Part shown: piece by piece, positions 53,218 through 62,234 of the stretch
Numbering within the stretch: the stretch's first letter is position 1
How the letters are laid out: every line of letters starts with the position of its first letter
Assembly: GCA_017432885.1 (NCBI GenBank)
Contig: JAFRIE010000014.1
Span: forward strand, 124,001-188,000
Source of the DNA: Erysipelotrichaceae bacterium
Lineage (GTDB): Bacteria; Bacillota_I; Bacilli_A; Erysipelotrichales; Erysipelotrichaceae
Length of the DNA: 64,000 nucleotides
Direction of reading: 5' to 3'
Position numbers and translations under genes: made by a program
The notes under the pieces: generated by a model
Told to the model about the DNA's origin: nothing
What the model saw: the letters and a program-made list of their open reading frames with translations, nothing else
Databases searched by the model: none

Positions 53218-54653
53218 TATCTGTCTCCTTTGTTTAAATCTGTTCTCGAAAAAGCGATAAAGAAGATAAAGACCGTCATATAGCACGAATACTTGTTCAT
53301 GATCTCCGTTATCAGCAGAACTCCCATAATACCTAAAAGTACCAGTTTATAGTTGTTAAGGGCAAAATCGCCGGCTTTCTTTCCATCATACACGATGCCG
53401 ATCGAAACGGCCAGAAGCCAGATCAGAGCCCCTGCCAGAAGCATCACATAGTACATCCTGTCACCGATACTTCCCATATTATGTCCATATTCGATCGCAT
53501 AAAAATCTCCGCTCCAGGCTACATAGAACTTGTTTGCCAGCAGTTCCAGAAGTTTCAAAGGATGCGTCAAAAGATATTTGTAGGTCTCGATCAGTGCGCC
53601 TTTTTCCCCTTCGACCAGATTTTCGTAGGTCAGCTTAACACCTCTGGCTTCCCAATAGGCTTTGGCAGCCTGCTTACCTCTGCCGTCCGTATGTCTTCCC
53701 ATGCTTTCCAGATTCGATCCAATCAGCAGCTGTTCAATATTGTTGCTTTGGGAAAGAGTATTTCCTTCCAGTCTGGTTGACAGCAGTTCCGTACAGAACA
53801 AAGAAGCCGCTAAAACGACGATCAAGATTCCTTTTTTGGACCATTTCAGATTTGACAGCGTTACGATCAGAAAGAAGACGATATACCAGATCTTACCGAT
53901 CGGACTGACCGTCTGGTTCAGAGATACCGCAAGAAACAGCAGGATCCCGTACAGCAGCATCTTCTTGTCCTGAGAATCAATAAAGCGGTTAAGAAGAAGC
54001 AGGATGATTGAAAAGTACAGGTATACGAACAGTTCGTGGGTAATGCAGAAGCTCAGCAATGAAGTGGAAGGCATCAGCAGATACAGCTCGATCAGAAGGA
54101 AACTTTTCTCTTTTCCGATCCTTTGACTAAAGGAATAGAAGTTGATGACCGTAGCCAGCAGGAAGATTAGATAAATACCGACGTGATACGGGATCGAAAG
54201 ATAACGGAATACGGACAGATGGATACCCATACCTACCAGATAATAGATCTGATCCATGACGCTGGATAAGCCGTTTTCGACAATACTGTCTGCCAGTCCC
54301 GCATAGATAGTGATATCTCCTCCGGCCTTGGTCGAATCAAAGAAAAAGAAAAGATAGGCAAGGATCTTTAATAGAACAGAACTTAGAAGCAGGAACAGAA
54401 GCAGGATTCTGAAACGAAATTTTGACAGAAGATCCAGTATGGCGGCAATCAGCTTCTTTAACGGTTTTCTAAACAGATATACAGCAGTCAGAAATGCAGC
54501 CGTCACTGCACCAAGAATAAAATATTTTACTGTTCCATGAAAAACACTGACATATACAAAAAGATTGGAGATCAAAGAACCGATAAAAAACAAGGCGATA
54601 AAGAAATCGATCACGACCGCAAACCATCTATAGTAATTGGCTCTGTCTGTCAT
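53217..54653 (-). CDS. Multi-pass membrane protein, GT-C or polymerase candidate
   Basis: This 478-residue protein has roughly eleven hydrophobic segments and one larger outside loop (about 320-390). AGGDITIYAGLADSIV after the third helix resembles the acidic first-loop motif of GT-C (ArnT/PMT-like) enzymes. It could be a GT-C enzyme that uses a lipid-linked sugar or the Wzy-type polymerase that a Wzx flippase would require; I cannot decide between them. It sits between capF and wecB with overlaps at both ends. Confidence 0.85.
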   Translation of the reverse strand: MTDRANYYRWFAVVIDFFIALFFIGSLISNLFVYVSVFHGTVKYFILGAVTAAFLTAVYLFRKPLKKLIAAILDLLSKFRFRILLLFLLLSSVLLKILAYLFFFFDSTKAGGDITIYAGLADSIVENGLSSVMDQIYYLVGMGIHLSVFRYLSIPYHVGIYLIFLLATVINFYSFSQRIGKEKSFLLIELYLLMPSTSLLSFCITHELFVYLYFSIILLLLNRFIDSQDKKMLLYGILLFLAVSLNQTVSPIGKIWYIVFFLIVTLSNLKWSKKGILIVVLAASLFCTELLSTRLEGNTLSQSNNIEQLLIGSNLESMGRHTDGRGKQAAKAYWEARGVKLTYENLVEGEKGALIETYKYLLTHPLKLLELLANKFYVAWSGDFYAIEYGHNMGSIGDRMYYVMLLAGALIWLLAVSIGIVYDGKKAGDFALNNYKLVLLGIMGVLLITEIMNKYSCYMTVFIFFIAFSRTDLNKGDR

Positions 54654-55795
54654 TTTACATCCTCATGAAAAGTATCCGGCTTGTCTTTGTCAAACATTTC
54701 ATTTGCCCACATAACCGTTACCAGATCTTCACTGTCACTTAAATTAATTATGTTGTGCGTATAACCCGGAAGCATGTGTACAGCTTCCAGTTTCTTTCCG
54801 CTGACTTCAAATTCGATGACTTCATCCGTACCGATCTTTCTCTCCTGTATCTTCCCATGACCGGAAACAACCAGGAAAAACTCCCACTTCGTATTATGCC
54901 AGTGCTGTCCTTTGACAATGCCCGGACGGGAGATATTGATGGAGAACTGGCCATGATCGGCTGTTTTCAGAAATTCAGTAAAGGAGCCTCTTTCGTCTTC
55001 ATTCCCTTTCAAGGCAAACTTTATCTTTCGCTCCGGAAGATAGGAAAGAAAAGTCGAATACAGTTTCTTTTCAAAACTTCCCTTGGCGATCGGCGGCAGC
55101 AGCAAGGTTTCAGGCTGACTGTTGAACCGGTACAGAAGGTCTGTGATCTCACCCAGCGTTTTCTTGTAGGTCGTTTCAACAAAACAGATCTCGCTTTCCC
55201 GGTGTTCTCTCCCCTGCAGGGCATTAAACATTTCTTCGACGATATCATCAATGTAAACCAGGGTCAGCAGTGTATTTCTGTCGTTGACAACGATCGGCAG
55301 GTCATTGGCGATGTTGTTGCAGAAGGTCGCAACGGCGCTGTTGTAGTTGGGACGGCACCACTTGCCGAAGACGTTCGGAAAACGGTAGACCAAGGTCCTT
55401 ATATGATTCTCTTTTCCATATGCCAGCAGCAGATCTTCCGCTTCTTTTTTTGACTTCCCATAGTCGTTGTCCAGCAGAGCCTGTGACGAACTTGATAGCA
55501 TGACCGGGCATCGGTTATTGTGTTTCTTTAATAGATTCAGAAGCTGTGCCAGAAAACTGTGGTTGATATTAAACTCTTCTTTGTCTTTTGGCCGATTAAT
55601 GCCGGCAAGATTGAATACAAAATCACATTCTTTACAGTAAAGATCCAGTTTATCACGGCCGCTGTCGACATCATATTCAAAAATCTCATCGACTGTAAAA
55701 GCTCTTGTCCGGTCTTTTCCTTCTTTGATGTTCTTCAGGTTTTCACACAGGTTTCTGCCGATAAAACCTTTTGCTCCGGTGATTAGTATTTTCAT
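54650..55795 (-). CDS. capF: CapF-like bifunctional UDP-sugar epimerase/reductase
   Basis: This 381-residue protein has an N-terminal SDR domain (MKILITGAKGFIGRNLCENL, FNLAGINRPKD, YGKSKKEAED) and a C-terminal cupin (GSFTEFLKTADHGQFSINIS, KGQHWHNTKWEFF). This two-domain build is specific to CapF/WbjC/FnlB, which convert the CapE product to UDP-6-deoxy-L-TalNAc before CapG yields UDP-L-FucNAc. The cupin metal ligands (QHWH) are present. A strong terminator precedes it, so some of its transcription may need readthrough or a promoter I do not see. Confidence 0.95.
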   Translation of the reverse strand: MKILITGAKGFIGRNLCENLKNIKEGKDRTRAFTVDEIFEYDVDSGRDKLDLYCKECDFVFNLAGINRPKDKEEFNINHSFLAQLLNLLKKHNNRCPVMLSSSSQALLDNDYGKSKKEAEDLLLAYGKENHIRTLVYRFPNVFGKWCRPNYNSAVATFCNNIANDLPIVVNDRNTLLTLVYIDDIVEEMFNALQGREHRESEICFVETTYKKTLGEITDLLYRFNSQPETLLLPPIAKGSFEKKLYSTFLSYLPERKIKFALKGNEDERGSFTEFLKTADHGQFSINISRPGIVKGQHWHNTKWEFFLVVSGHGKIQERKIGTDEVIEFEVSGKKLEAVHMLPGYTHNIINLSDSEDLVTVMWANEMFDKDKPDTFHEDVK

Positions 55796-55808
55796 CTATT
55801 TCATTTTA

Positions 55809-55840
55809 TAAAAAAAGGCTTTATTAGGAAAGCCTTATTG
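55809..55840 (-). terminator. Rho-independent terminator after the MBOAT gene
   Basis: AAGGCTTT and AAAGCCTT form an eight-base stem around a six-base loop. On the minus strand the stem runs into seven U. It separates the MBOAT gene from capF. Confidence 0.85.
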
Positions 55841-55862
55841 AATTTATGATGACAGTAGAGAT

Positions 55863-57224
55863 CTAGAACTGGAAGTAGACAAAAGGGTTGCTGGCAGTGT
55901 AGGCAAGAGTAATCAGCAGTCCGATAAAGATAAAGAATAAAGTAAGTCCTTTAACGGTCTGCAGATCCTGAAGCAGATAGTAGCCATCGTAGAGCCGTTT
56001 GCCGTTTTTTGGATGTTTGATCAGCAGCAGATAAAGGACAGACATCAGGAAACCGGTAAATGACCACAGATAAGGCTGAAAGATCCCTTGCTGAAACGTG
56101 AATAGAGCGATAAAAATCTCTTTGACCTGAACGAAGTTTTCAGCTCTGAAAAAGATCCAGGTCAGGGTGATCAGGAAGAAAGTAAAGAGTTTTCTTAAGC
56201 GAGCCGGAAATCGCTCAGATACAGAAAGAAACGGTTTTTCCAGACACATAAGCAGTCCATTGACAAGCCCCCAAAGAAGAAAAGTCCAGTCCGCTCCATG
56301 CCAGATCCCGCTTAGTCCCATTACGATCAGCAGATTCAAATACTGTTTCAGTCTGCCCTTACGGTTGCCTCCCAGCGGGATATAGACGTAGTCCCTAAAC
56401 CATGAAGACAAGGAAATATGCCATCTTCTCCAGAATTCCGTTACGCTGCCGGAAAGATACGGGAGATCGAAATTCTTTTTCAGATCAAAGCCCAGACACT
56501 TGCTGATACCGATGGCTATATCGGAATAGCCGGAAAAATCCATGTAGATCTGTATTGAATAAGAAAGAACGGCCAGCAGAACACTCAACCAGCTAAAAGC
56601 CTTCGGTGCGGCGTATACATCATTTACAAAGACCGCGATCCGATCGGCGATCACCATCTTCTTGAAATAACCGATGGCCATGATCTGTATTCCTGTCTCG
56701 ATATTCTTCATTGAAATCTTTCTGTCTTCCTTGAACTGATGCAGAAGATCGTTCGCTCTGACGATCGGACCGGAAATAATATTCGGGAAGAAGCAGAGAT
56801 AGGAAGCAAACAGAATAAAGTTCTTTTCGGCATCGATCCTGTTTTTATGAATGTCGCAGATGTAGGAGACCGCTTCAAACGAGTAGAACGAGATGCCTAA
56901 AGGAAGAATGATGTTCAAGGCAGAAAAACCAATGGTTTTCAGGAAGAAATTACAGTATTTGAAGAATCCCAGCAGCAGCAAGGGAATCAGTATTCCCAGA
57001 CAGAAAAAAGGCTTTCTAGTGGCTTTCAATCCGCAGAAATAAGTGATCACAGTCAGAAACAGCAGCAGGAAAGAAAACCGGTAATCGAAATAAGAATAGA
57101 ATACCAGGTCGGCAATCAGAAGAAAGATCCGGAACACTCTGCGGTTCGAAAACTTCTGGATCAAAGATCCGGCAGATAGAAACAGAATAAAGAAAACAAT
57201 GAATTCAGGAGAAATAAACGACAT
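55863..57224 (-). CDS. MBOAT family O-acyltransferase (AlgI/DltB-like)
   Basis: This 453-residue multi-pass protein has the MBOAT core: LPLGISFYSFEAVSYICDIH, FFPNIISGPIVR, FSGYSDIAIGISKCLGFDL, FWRRWHISLSSWFRDYVYIP and SGIWHGADWTFLLWG with the catalytic histidine. Such enzymes move acyl groups across the membrane to extracellular glycans. The SGNH protein encoded next to it (one-base overlap) is the usual partner. O-acetylation of the glycan made here is likely. Confidence 0.95.
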   Translation of the reverse strand: MSFISPEFIVFFILFLSAGSLIQKFSNRRVFRIFLLIADLVFYSYFDYRFSFLLLFLTVITYFCGLKATRKPFFCLGILIPLLLLGFFKYCNFFLKTIGFSALNIILPLGISFYSFEAVSYICDIHKNRIDAEKNFILFASYLCFFPNIISGPIVRANDLLHQFKEDRKISMKNIETGIQIMAIGYFKKMVIADRIAVFVNDVYAAPKAFSWLSVLLAVLSYSIQIYMDFSGYSDIAIGISKCLGFDLKKNFDLPYLSGSVTEFWRRWHISLSSWFRDYVYIPLGGNRKGRLKQYLNLLIVMGLSGIWHGADWTFLLWGLVNGLLMCLEKPFLSVSERFPARLRKLFTFFLITLTWIFFRAENFVQVKEIFIALFTFQQGIFQPYLWSFTGFLMSVLYLLLIKHPKNGKRLYDGYYLLQDLQTVKGLTLFFIFIGLLITLAYTASNPFVYFQF

Positions 57225-58204
57225 CAGTTTTCCTCCTTCAGGATACGAAACAGCTCTTCTGCGATCATCCGGTGTCCATGCCGATTGAGATGCCCGGTTC
57301 CGATTTCTGTATTGATAAAACCGTACGGTAAAATCATATTGTTCCGGTACTCTTTAAGATACTTTTCTGACATATCCAGATACAGGATGCCATTTTCCTG
57401 GCATAGCCTTGACCAGATCCCGGTCCTTTCATCTGTGTTGACTATTATGTTTCCATTATGATCCAAAGAAGTCGTCGGATGATAGAAGATAACTGTTCTG
57501 CATTCATACGGCTCACAAATCCGGGCGATCAGCTTCAGAAGCTCATTGATTTTTTCTTCACCTGCATAGTCTTTGTCTTTCTTTGGTTCCCTTTCTTCTG
57601 CAATGAAGCTTTGAAACTGGGAATACGCCAGTCTTAAAAAAGGACTTCTTTGCAGCAGACCGACAAGCCCTTCGTTGCCTGAAGCGATCTGAGGAACAGC
57701 CTCATTTAACACGGTTTTTATTTCATTGTTCGTAAAGGAAACGTTATTCGTTTCCATGACAACGGTATCCGGATGATATTTTTCCAGTGCGTCTTTCAGA
57801 TTGGAAATAATCACTTTCAGATTATGACCGGCAATTGCCAGATTGTAGACGTTTTCCTGCAGCATCTCCTGTAACAGAGAGGATACATTGTCATTTAAAG
57901 GAACAGAAAGACCCTGAAGGTGGGAAGTTCCCAGAATCAGTACGTTTACCTTTTCGCCGCGGTAGTCGTCTCTATCCATATAACCTTCATTGTTGGTTTT
58001 TCCATAGCCGATCCCTTCATTCATCTGTATGTAATACTTGTTGCTTTCCCAGACATAGTCGGTAGATCCGTCTTCGCAGTCCATGTGGACCGGAACATTG
58101 TAATAGAACACACAAAAAAGATTGAGAACGATAAAAGACGCAATCAATGAAACGAGTATATTTTTAATAGGAAATGAAGGGTTATTCTTCATTCTGTTTC
58201 TCAT
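57224..58204 (-). CDS. SGNH-hydrolase-fold membrane-anchored protein, MBOAT partner
   Basis: This 326-residue protein has an N-terminal signal anchor (IKNILVSLIASFIVLNLFCV) and an extracellular SGNH-like domain with VLILGTSHLQGLS (nucleophile Ser), TNNVSF and the C-terminal LNRHGHRMIAEEL with Asp/His-type residues. The pairing with an MBOAT gene matches AlgI-AlgJ and DltB-DltD systems, in which the SGNH protein completes acyl transfer. It overlaps the cytidylyltransferase gene by 23 bases. Confidence 0.9.
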   Translation of the reverse strand: MRNRMKNNPSFPIKNILVSLIASFIVLNLFCVFYYNVPVHMDCEDGSTDYVWESNKYYIQMNEGIGYGKTNNEGYMDRDDYRGEKVNVLILGTSHLQGLSVPLNDNVSSLLQEMLQENVYNLAIAGHNLKVIISNLKDALEKYHPDTVVMETNNVSFTNNEIKTVLNEAVPQIASGNEGLVGLLQRSPFLRLAYSQFQSFIAEEREPKKDKDYAGEEKINELLKLIARICEPYECRTVIFYHPTTSLDHNGNIIVNTDERTGIWSRLCQENGILYLDMSEKYLKEYRNNMILPYGFINTEIGTGHLNRHGHRMIAEELFRILKEEN

Positions 58205-58613
58205 GCAGGATATCCGCCAGCATGGTCGAGGAGATTCCTTCCGTATGCGGCAGGAAGACGACGTCTACGCCGACTTTAGAAAATTCTTCCGTGATCCTGT
58301 TGTACATATCGCTGTTTTTCCAGTCGGAACCATGAAACAAGGCGTCAAAGTGCAGTTTTTCCCAGGCTTCCATTTTATTCATACTGGTCTGCGGAACGAC
58401 TTCATCCACGCATCTTAATTCACTTACGATCGCGATCCTTTCTTCAAAAGGAATGATCGGTGTCTTGTGCTTGTATTCTTTTACGACTTCGTCCGTACTG
58501 ACACCGACGATCAGATGATCGCAGCGTTCTTTTGCTCTTTTCAGGATATTCAGATGTCCGATATGAAACATATCAAAAACACCTGTAGTATAACCAACCT
58601 TATATTTCTTCAT
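58182..58613 (-). CDS. TagD-like glycerol-3-phosphate cytidylyltransferase-family enzyme
   Basis: This 143-residue nucleotidyltransferase has YTTGVFDMFHIGHLNIL with the HIGH motif, LIVGVSTDE and a C-terminal ISSTML (ISSTxx). These are the marks of the TagD family, which forms CDP-glycerol from CTP and glycerol-3-phosphate; a related polyol or choline substrate is also possible. The LicD gene directly upstream (four-base overlap) suggests that the CDP-activated group is transferred to the glycan. Confidence 0.92.
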   Translation of the reverse strand: MKKYKVGYTTGVFDMFHIGHLNILKRAKERCDHLIVGVSTDEVVKEYKHKTPIIPFEERIAIVSELRCVDEVVPQTSMNKMEAWEKLHFDALFHGSDWKNSDMYNRITEEFSKVGVDVVFLPHTEGISSTMLADILHEKQNEE

Positions 58614-59365
58614 ATCTCCACCACCTTGGCCATCAGTCTGTCGATTTCTTCCTGAGGAGGGAATTTCATGTAGTCCCCATAATACTGTTTCAGATAGAAA
58701 TCAAGTTCCGAAGGTACGATCACTTCTGTATCTTCAAAAGGAACGCTCTGCCCCTTACCGTAGATCTCCTTCTCAAAAATGTTCTTGGCTCCGTATTTGC
58801 CGGAAGGATTCATCACGTACTTCGCTTCCTTGTACGGATATCTGTTGCACAGTTCATCAAAACACTTGTCGTATTTTTTCTTATCCGTAAGACGTTCATA
58901 CAGATATCTGAACTTTCCTTTCAGCAGCATCTTATACATCGGTGCACGGATCTGTTTGTTTTCTTTCGTATAAGCCTTTGCTTCCTCGATCATGGCCAGC
59001 TGCTTCTCTCTTTCATCCGGGAGACCGATCAGTCGAAATACATCGACATGTAAAGCTTTGGTCTTGACATGACGTAGACCGACCCGGGGGAAGAGTCTGA
59101 AAGAAGCGTCATCCCCTTTGAAGTAATCGACGAAGTACTTTTCCGGAAGCTGCTTCCTCGCACATTCTACAAAATGATCGATCTGATCGTTCGGAATGAT
59201 GATATCGGCATCGTTGTCCCAGGGAATAAAACCCTTATGTCTTACGGCACCTAAAACGGTTCCGGCCTGGCAATAATATGTAATGCCGTTGTTTTTACAG
59301 ACATCGATGATCGCTTTTAATATTTCCAGCAGGATCTCCTGCTGCTTCTTTAAATCAGCCTGCAT
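58610..59365 (-). CDS. LicD family phosphotransferase
   Basis: This 251-residue protein has NGITYYCQAGTVLGAVRHKG and IPWDNDADIIIP with the metal-binding acidic motif. LicD proteins transfer phosphocholine or other CDP-linked phospho-groups to sugars. Pairing with a TagD-like gene argues for glycerol phosphate or a similar polyol. A second LicD gene lies at 60529-61320. Confidence 0.94.
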   Translation of the reverse strand: MQADLKKQQEILLEILKAIIDVCKNNGITYYCQAGTVLGAVRHKGFIPWDNDADIIIPNDQIDHFVECARKQLPEKYFVDYFKGDDASFRLFPRVGLRHVKTKALHVDVFRLIGLPDEREKQLAMIEEAKAYTKENKQIRAPMYKMLLKGKFRYLYERLTDKKKYDKCFDELCNRYPYKEAKYVMNPSGKYGAKNIFEKEIYGKGQSVPFEDTEVIVPSELDFYLKQYYGDYMKFPPQEEIDRLMAKVVEI

Positions 59366-59376
59366 ATCTTCTCCCT

Positions 59377-60393
59377 TTACTGAAACAGATCCAGTTTTAA
59401 CAGAAGCTGTTTCATTTCCTCCAGATCCAGTCTTCTGGTATTGTGTGAATTATACTCTTCCGCAAGATCCAGACGGACAGAACCCTTGGAAATATAACGG
59501 TCATAATTCAGATCCCGGTTATCGGCAGGAATACGGTAATACTCACCCAGATCTTCCGCCTTGATCATATCTTCTTTTGTCACCAGAACTTCATAGAGTT
59601 TTTCTCCATGCCTTGTTCCGATATTGACGATACGGCTGTCCTGCTTGCCTTTCAGTTCCAAAATCGCTTCCGCCAGAGTAGCTATCGTTGCAGCAGGGGC
59701 TTTCTGGACAAACAGGTCCCCCTGGTTTCCATTTTCAAATGCGAACAGCACCAGTTCTACCGCCTCATCCAGTGTCATCATGAATCTGGTCATGTTCGGA
59801 TTGGTTACCGTGATCGGCTGATCATTCTCGATCTGTTCCAGGAACAGAGGAATGACCGATCCTCTGGAAGCCATGACGTTTCCATATCTGGTTAAACAAA
59901 GAGTTGTATCTCCTTCTTCCAGCTGTCTGGATCTGGCAATCACGTTCTTTTCCATCAAAGCCTTAGTCATACCCATGGCATTGATCGGATAAGCGGCTTT
60001 ATCGGTAGAAAGGAAGATCGCTTTCCTGACGCCATGTTTCACGCAGGCATCGATCACGTTGTCCGATCCGAGGATGTTTGTCTTGACCGCTTCGATCGGA
60101 TAAAACTCACAGGAAGGGACCTGCTTCAATGCTGCCGCATGAAAAACGTAGTCAACACCTTTAAATGCATATTCAATCGATTTATAATCTCTGACATCGC
60201 CAATAAAAAACCTCATCTTATCCGCATGTTCCGGATATTTCTGCTGATATTCATGACGCATGTCATCCTGTTTTTTCTCATCTCTGGAAAGGATCCTGAT
60301 TTCTTTAATACTGCTACTTAAAAACTTCCTGGCTACGGCATTCCCGAAAGAACCTGTTCCGCCTGTAATCAGTAACGTTTTCCCTTCAAACAT
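59377..60393 (-). CDS. capE: CapE-like UDP-GlcNAc 4,6-dehydratase/5-epimerase
   Basis: ATG 60393 (338 residues) follows AAGGAGG at eight bases; a longer TTG frame is unlikely. It has the SDR loop LLITGGTGSFGNAVARKFL, FHAAALKQVPSCEFYP, LSTDKAAYPINAMGMTKALM and ARYGNV-like LTRYGNVMASRGSVIPLF. This is the short cytoplasmic FnlA/CapE type that makes the first intermediate of UDP-L-FucNAc. CapF and CapG homologues downstream complete the route. Confidence 0.95.
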   Translation of the reverse strand: MFEGKTLLITGGTGSFGNAVARKFLSSSIKEIRILSRDEKKQDDMRHEYQQKYPEHADKMRFFIGDVRDYKSIEYAFKGVDYVFHAAALKQVPSCEFYPIEAVKTNILGSDNVIDACVKHGVRKAIFLSTDKAAYPINAMGMTKALMEKNVIARSRQLEEGDTTLCLTRYGNVMASRGSVIPLFLEQIENDQPITVTNPNMTRFMMTLDEAVELVLFAFENGNQGDLFVQKAPAATIATLAEAILELKGKQDSRIVNIGTRHGEKLYEVLVTKEDMIKAEDLGEYYRIPADNRDLNYDRYISKGSVRLDLAEEYNSHNTRRLDLEEMKQLLLKLDLFQ

Positions 60394-60421
60394 AAAGAAA
60401 ACCTCCTTGTATATCATATTA

Positions 60422-60430
60422 AGTATATCA
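60422..60430 (-). promoter_or_regulatory. Extended -10 promoter of capE
   Basis: TGATATACT (extended -10, TGnTATACT) lies about 30 bases before the capE start. No -35 box at a normal distance is evident. Confidence 0.4.
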
Positions 60431-60473
60431 TCAGACTTTTTTTTATGCCTCAAAAAGTCACGATACCTTCTTG

Positions 60474-60512
60474 CCAAACAAAAAACAGAGATAATGTTTC
60501 ACTCTGTTTCAA
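60474..60512 (-). terminator. Terminator after the 60529 LicD gene
   Basis: AAACAGAG and CTCTGTTT form an eight-base stem around an 11-base loop, followed on the minus strand by a T-rich run. The stop codon at 60529 is about 20 bases away. Confidence 0.65.
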
Positions 60513-60528
60513 TTTCTTTTAACCGGGA

Positions 60529-61320
60529 TTATTCACCGATGTACACTTCGCCGTCAGAGAAGACTACCTTCTCCGGATGATGGGTCACCCTTTTTTCAAG
60601 CGGCGGCAGTTCCATATAGTTTTCTCCGTAGATGGAAGTCAGAACCTTTCTATATTCGTCCGGAGCATTAAACTTTCTATTCTCAAATTCAATGTATTTC
60701 CCTTTACCGAACCATTCCTTTGGCATCGTCTGCTTGTATACCCTGTATTGTGAACCGAAGTTGACATACAGATCATAGCCTCTGTTGTTATGCAGCTTCG
60801 CCGTCTTATCCGCAATCTTTCTCCAGACATTTACCGGCAACGCTTTTGCCAGAAGATACATCGGCAGATTCGATCTGTTGTCGGCGATGATTCTTCGTCT
60901 GGAAAAGACAGAGAAATTAAACAGTTCTTTCCGGATTTTTAGAAAACTGTTCTTGGCTTTCGCATCATCCAAAGGGAAGATATCGACGAATATCCCCCAG
61001 TTGGAATCATCTCCTTCCTGATAGAGAGTCCCTTCTTTCTGTACCTTTGAAAAGTAATTCGGATATGCCCGGTCATCGACCGTGAGGATCGAATACCCTT
61101 CATAAATTCCCTTCTTCATGATCGTAATGAACTTCTCATAGTCTTTTCTAGGCATTACGATATCAAGATCGTCATCCCACGGAATAAAGCCCTTATGTCG
61201 GACTGCGCCCAGCAGAGTGCCTGCAGTCAGATAATAAGTAATACTGTTGTCTTTGCATACATCATCGATAAATCGCATGATGTCTACCAGTTCCTGGTGT
61301 AGTTTCTTTAAGTAGTCCAT
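60529..61320 (-). CDS. LicD family phosphotransferase
   Basis: This 263-residue protein shows NSITYYLTAGTLLGAVRHKG and IPWDDDLDIVMPRKDYEKF, the LicD nucleotidyltransferase-like core, and a C-terminal region ending VTHHPEKVVFSDGEVYIGE. It likely adds a phospho-substituent from a CDP-linked donor. A consensus promoter lies directly before it, so close that the mRNA is nearly leaderless. A terminator follows, so it can be a single-gene unit. Confidence 0.94.
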   Translation of the reverse strand: MDYLKKLHQELVDIMRFIDDVCKDNSITYYLTAGTLLGAVRHKGFIPWDDDLDIVMPRKDYEKFITIMKKGIYEGYSILTVDDRAYPNYFSKVQKEGTLYQEGDDSNWGIFVDIFPLDDAKAKNSFLKIRKELFNFSVFSRRRIIADNRSNLPMYLLAKALPVNVWRKIADKTAKLHNNRGYDLYVNFGSQYRVYKQTMPKEWFGKGKYIEFENRKFNAPDEYRKVLTSIYGENYMELPPLEKRVTHHPEKVVFSDGEVYIGE

Positions 61321-61331
61321 ATAACAAAATG

Positions 61332-61360
61332 ATTATAAACAATTATCCGGCACTTGTCTA
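61332..61360 (-). promoter_or_regulatory. Near-consensus promoter of the 60529-61320 LicD gene
   Basis: TAGACA (61355-61360), 17 bases and TATAAT (61332-61337) lie only 11 bases from the start codon. Transcription should begin about five bases before the ATG, which leaves no room for a ribosome site. Confidence 0.7.
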
Positions 61361-61392
61361 ATGCCATATAAATCCCTTTTCTTCTCCCCGAA

Positions 61393-62229
61393 TCATCGCA
61401 GATCGTTCTGTTTAAGATGGTCGGAAACGATCCCGCCGACACCTTTTTTCCGATATTTTTTATATCGCCCAAGATCGTTGACGGTAGCGACGAAAACCGT
61501 AATGCCCCGTCTGGTCAGTATTCTGAATCTGTCCCCTTCTTTTATGTAATTCCTGGTAACCATACAGACAGGAATTCTTTCCTTTAAACAGAATGCACAC
61601 AGTTCATAATAATTGTGTGGAAGATCCTCATACTGTCTGATTGCGTAGTTTTTAAAGTCATACAGTCTTTTTGCCTGATCATAATCGGCATAATCGTAAA
61701 GGGAAATGATGACCCGGTCAAACAGTTCGGTACAGCTGTTTTCCCGGAAAGTGGAAATCAGCTTTTCCAAGATCTCGATTCCGTCTTTAAAATCGCATGC
61801 AACATAGACATCCTCATGTTTTTTCATAAAATCTATGACATCGAAAATGCTCATTGGATGGTATTTCCTTAGGATCGGCGTCTGCATGAATTCCTTATAA
61901 TTCGGTATACGATCTTCGGATATATTCTCCTGATCCAGATCATCGCTCCATTCATGCCGCAGGACAATGACATTGTCACGGGTAAAGCTTAAATCGGCAT
62001 CAAATACTCTTGTACCGTTTTCATATGCATACTGCCAGGATTCTTTTGAATTGGTTTTTATTCTGCCGTCAATTCCACCACCGGAATGAGCGATGACACT
62101 GTATTTTACATACCATGCTTCGTTATTCTTCTCGATGTTCGCGTAATCGTCCAGGCGGGTCTTCTTATACCTGTTTCTATAGATAAAGCTGCTTAGGATC
62201 GCGGCATATTTTCTTATTCTTGTATCCAT
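61393..62229 (-). CDS. Divergent GDPD-like phosphodiesterase
   Basis: This 278-residue PLC-like TIM-barrel protein has YSVIAHSGGGIDGRIKTNSK, VFDADLSFTRDNVIVLRHEW and VYVACDFKDG. It differs from classical GDPD (HSG for HRG, DAD for EVD and a final HEW), matching a divergent subfamily. The N-terminus is only mildly hydrophobic, so it is probably cytoplasmic or peripheral. It is related to the anchored protein at 36463-37377. A role in turnover of phosphoglycerol groups or of lipid donors is conceivable. Confidence 0.88.
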   Translation of the reverse strand: MDTRIRKYAAILSSFIYRNRYKKTRLDDYANIEKNNEAWYVKYSVIAHSGGGIDGRIKTNSKESWQYAYENGTRVFDADLSFTRDNVIVLRHEWSDDLDQENISEDRIPNYKEFMQTPILRKYHPMSIFDVIDFMKKHEDVYVACDFKDGIEILEKLISTFRENSCTELFDRVIISLYDYADYDQAKRLYDFKNYAIRQYEDLPHNYYELCAFCLKERIPVCMVTRNYIKEGDRFRILTRRGITVFVATVNDLGRYKKYRKKGVGGIVSDHLKQNDLR

Positions 62230-62234
62230 GTTAC

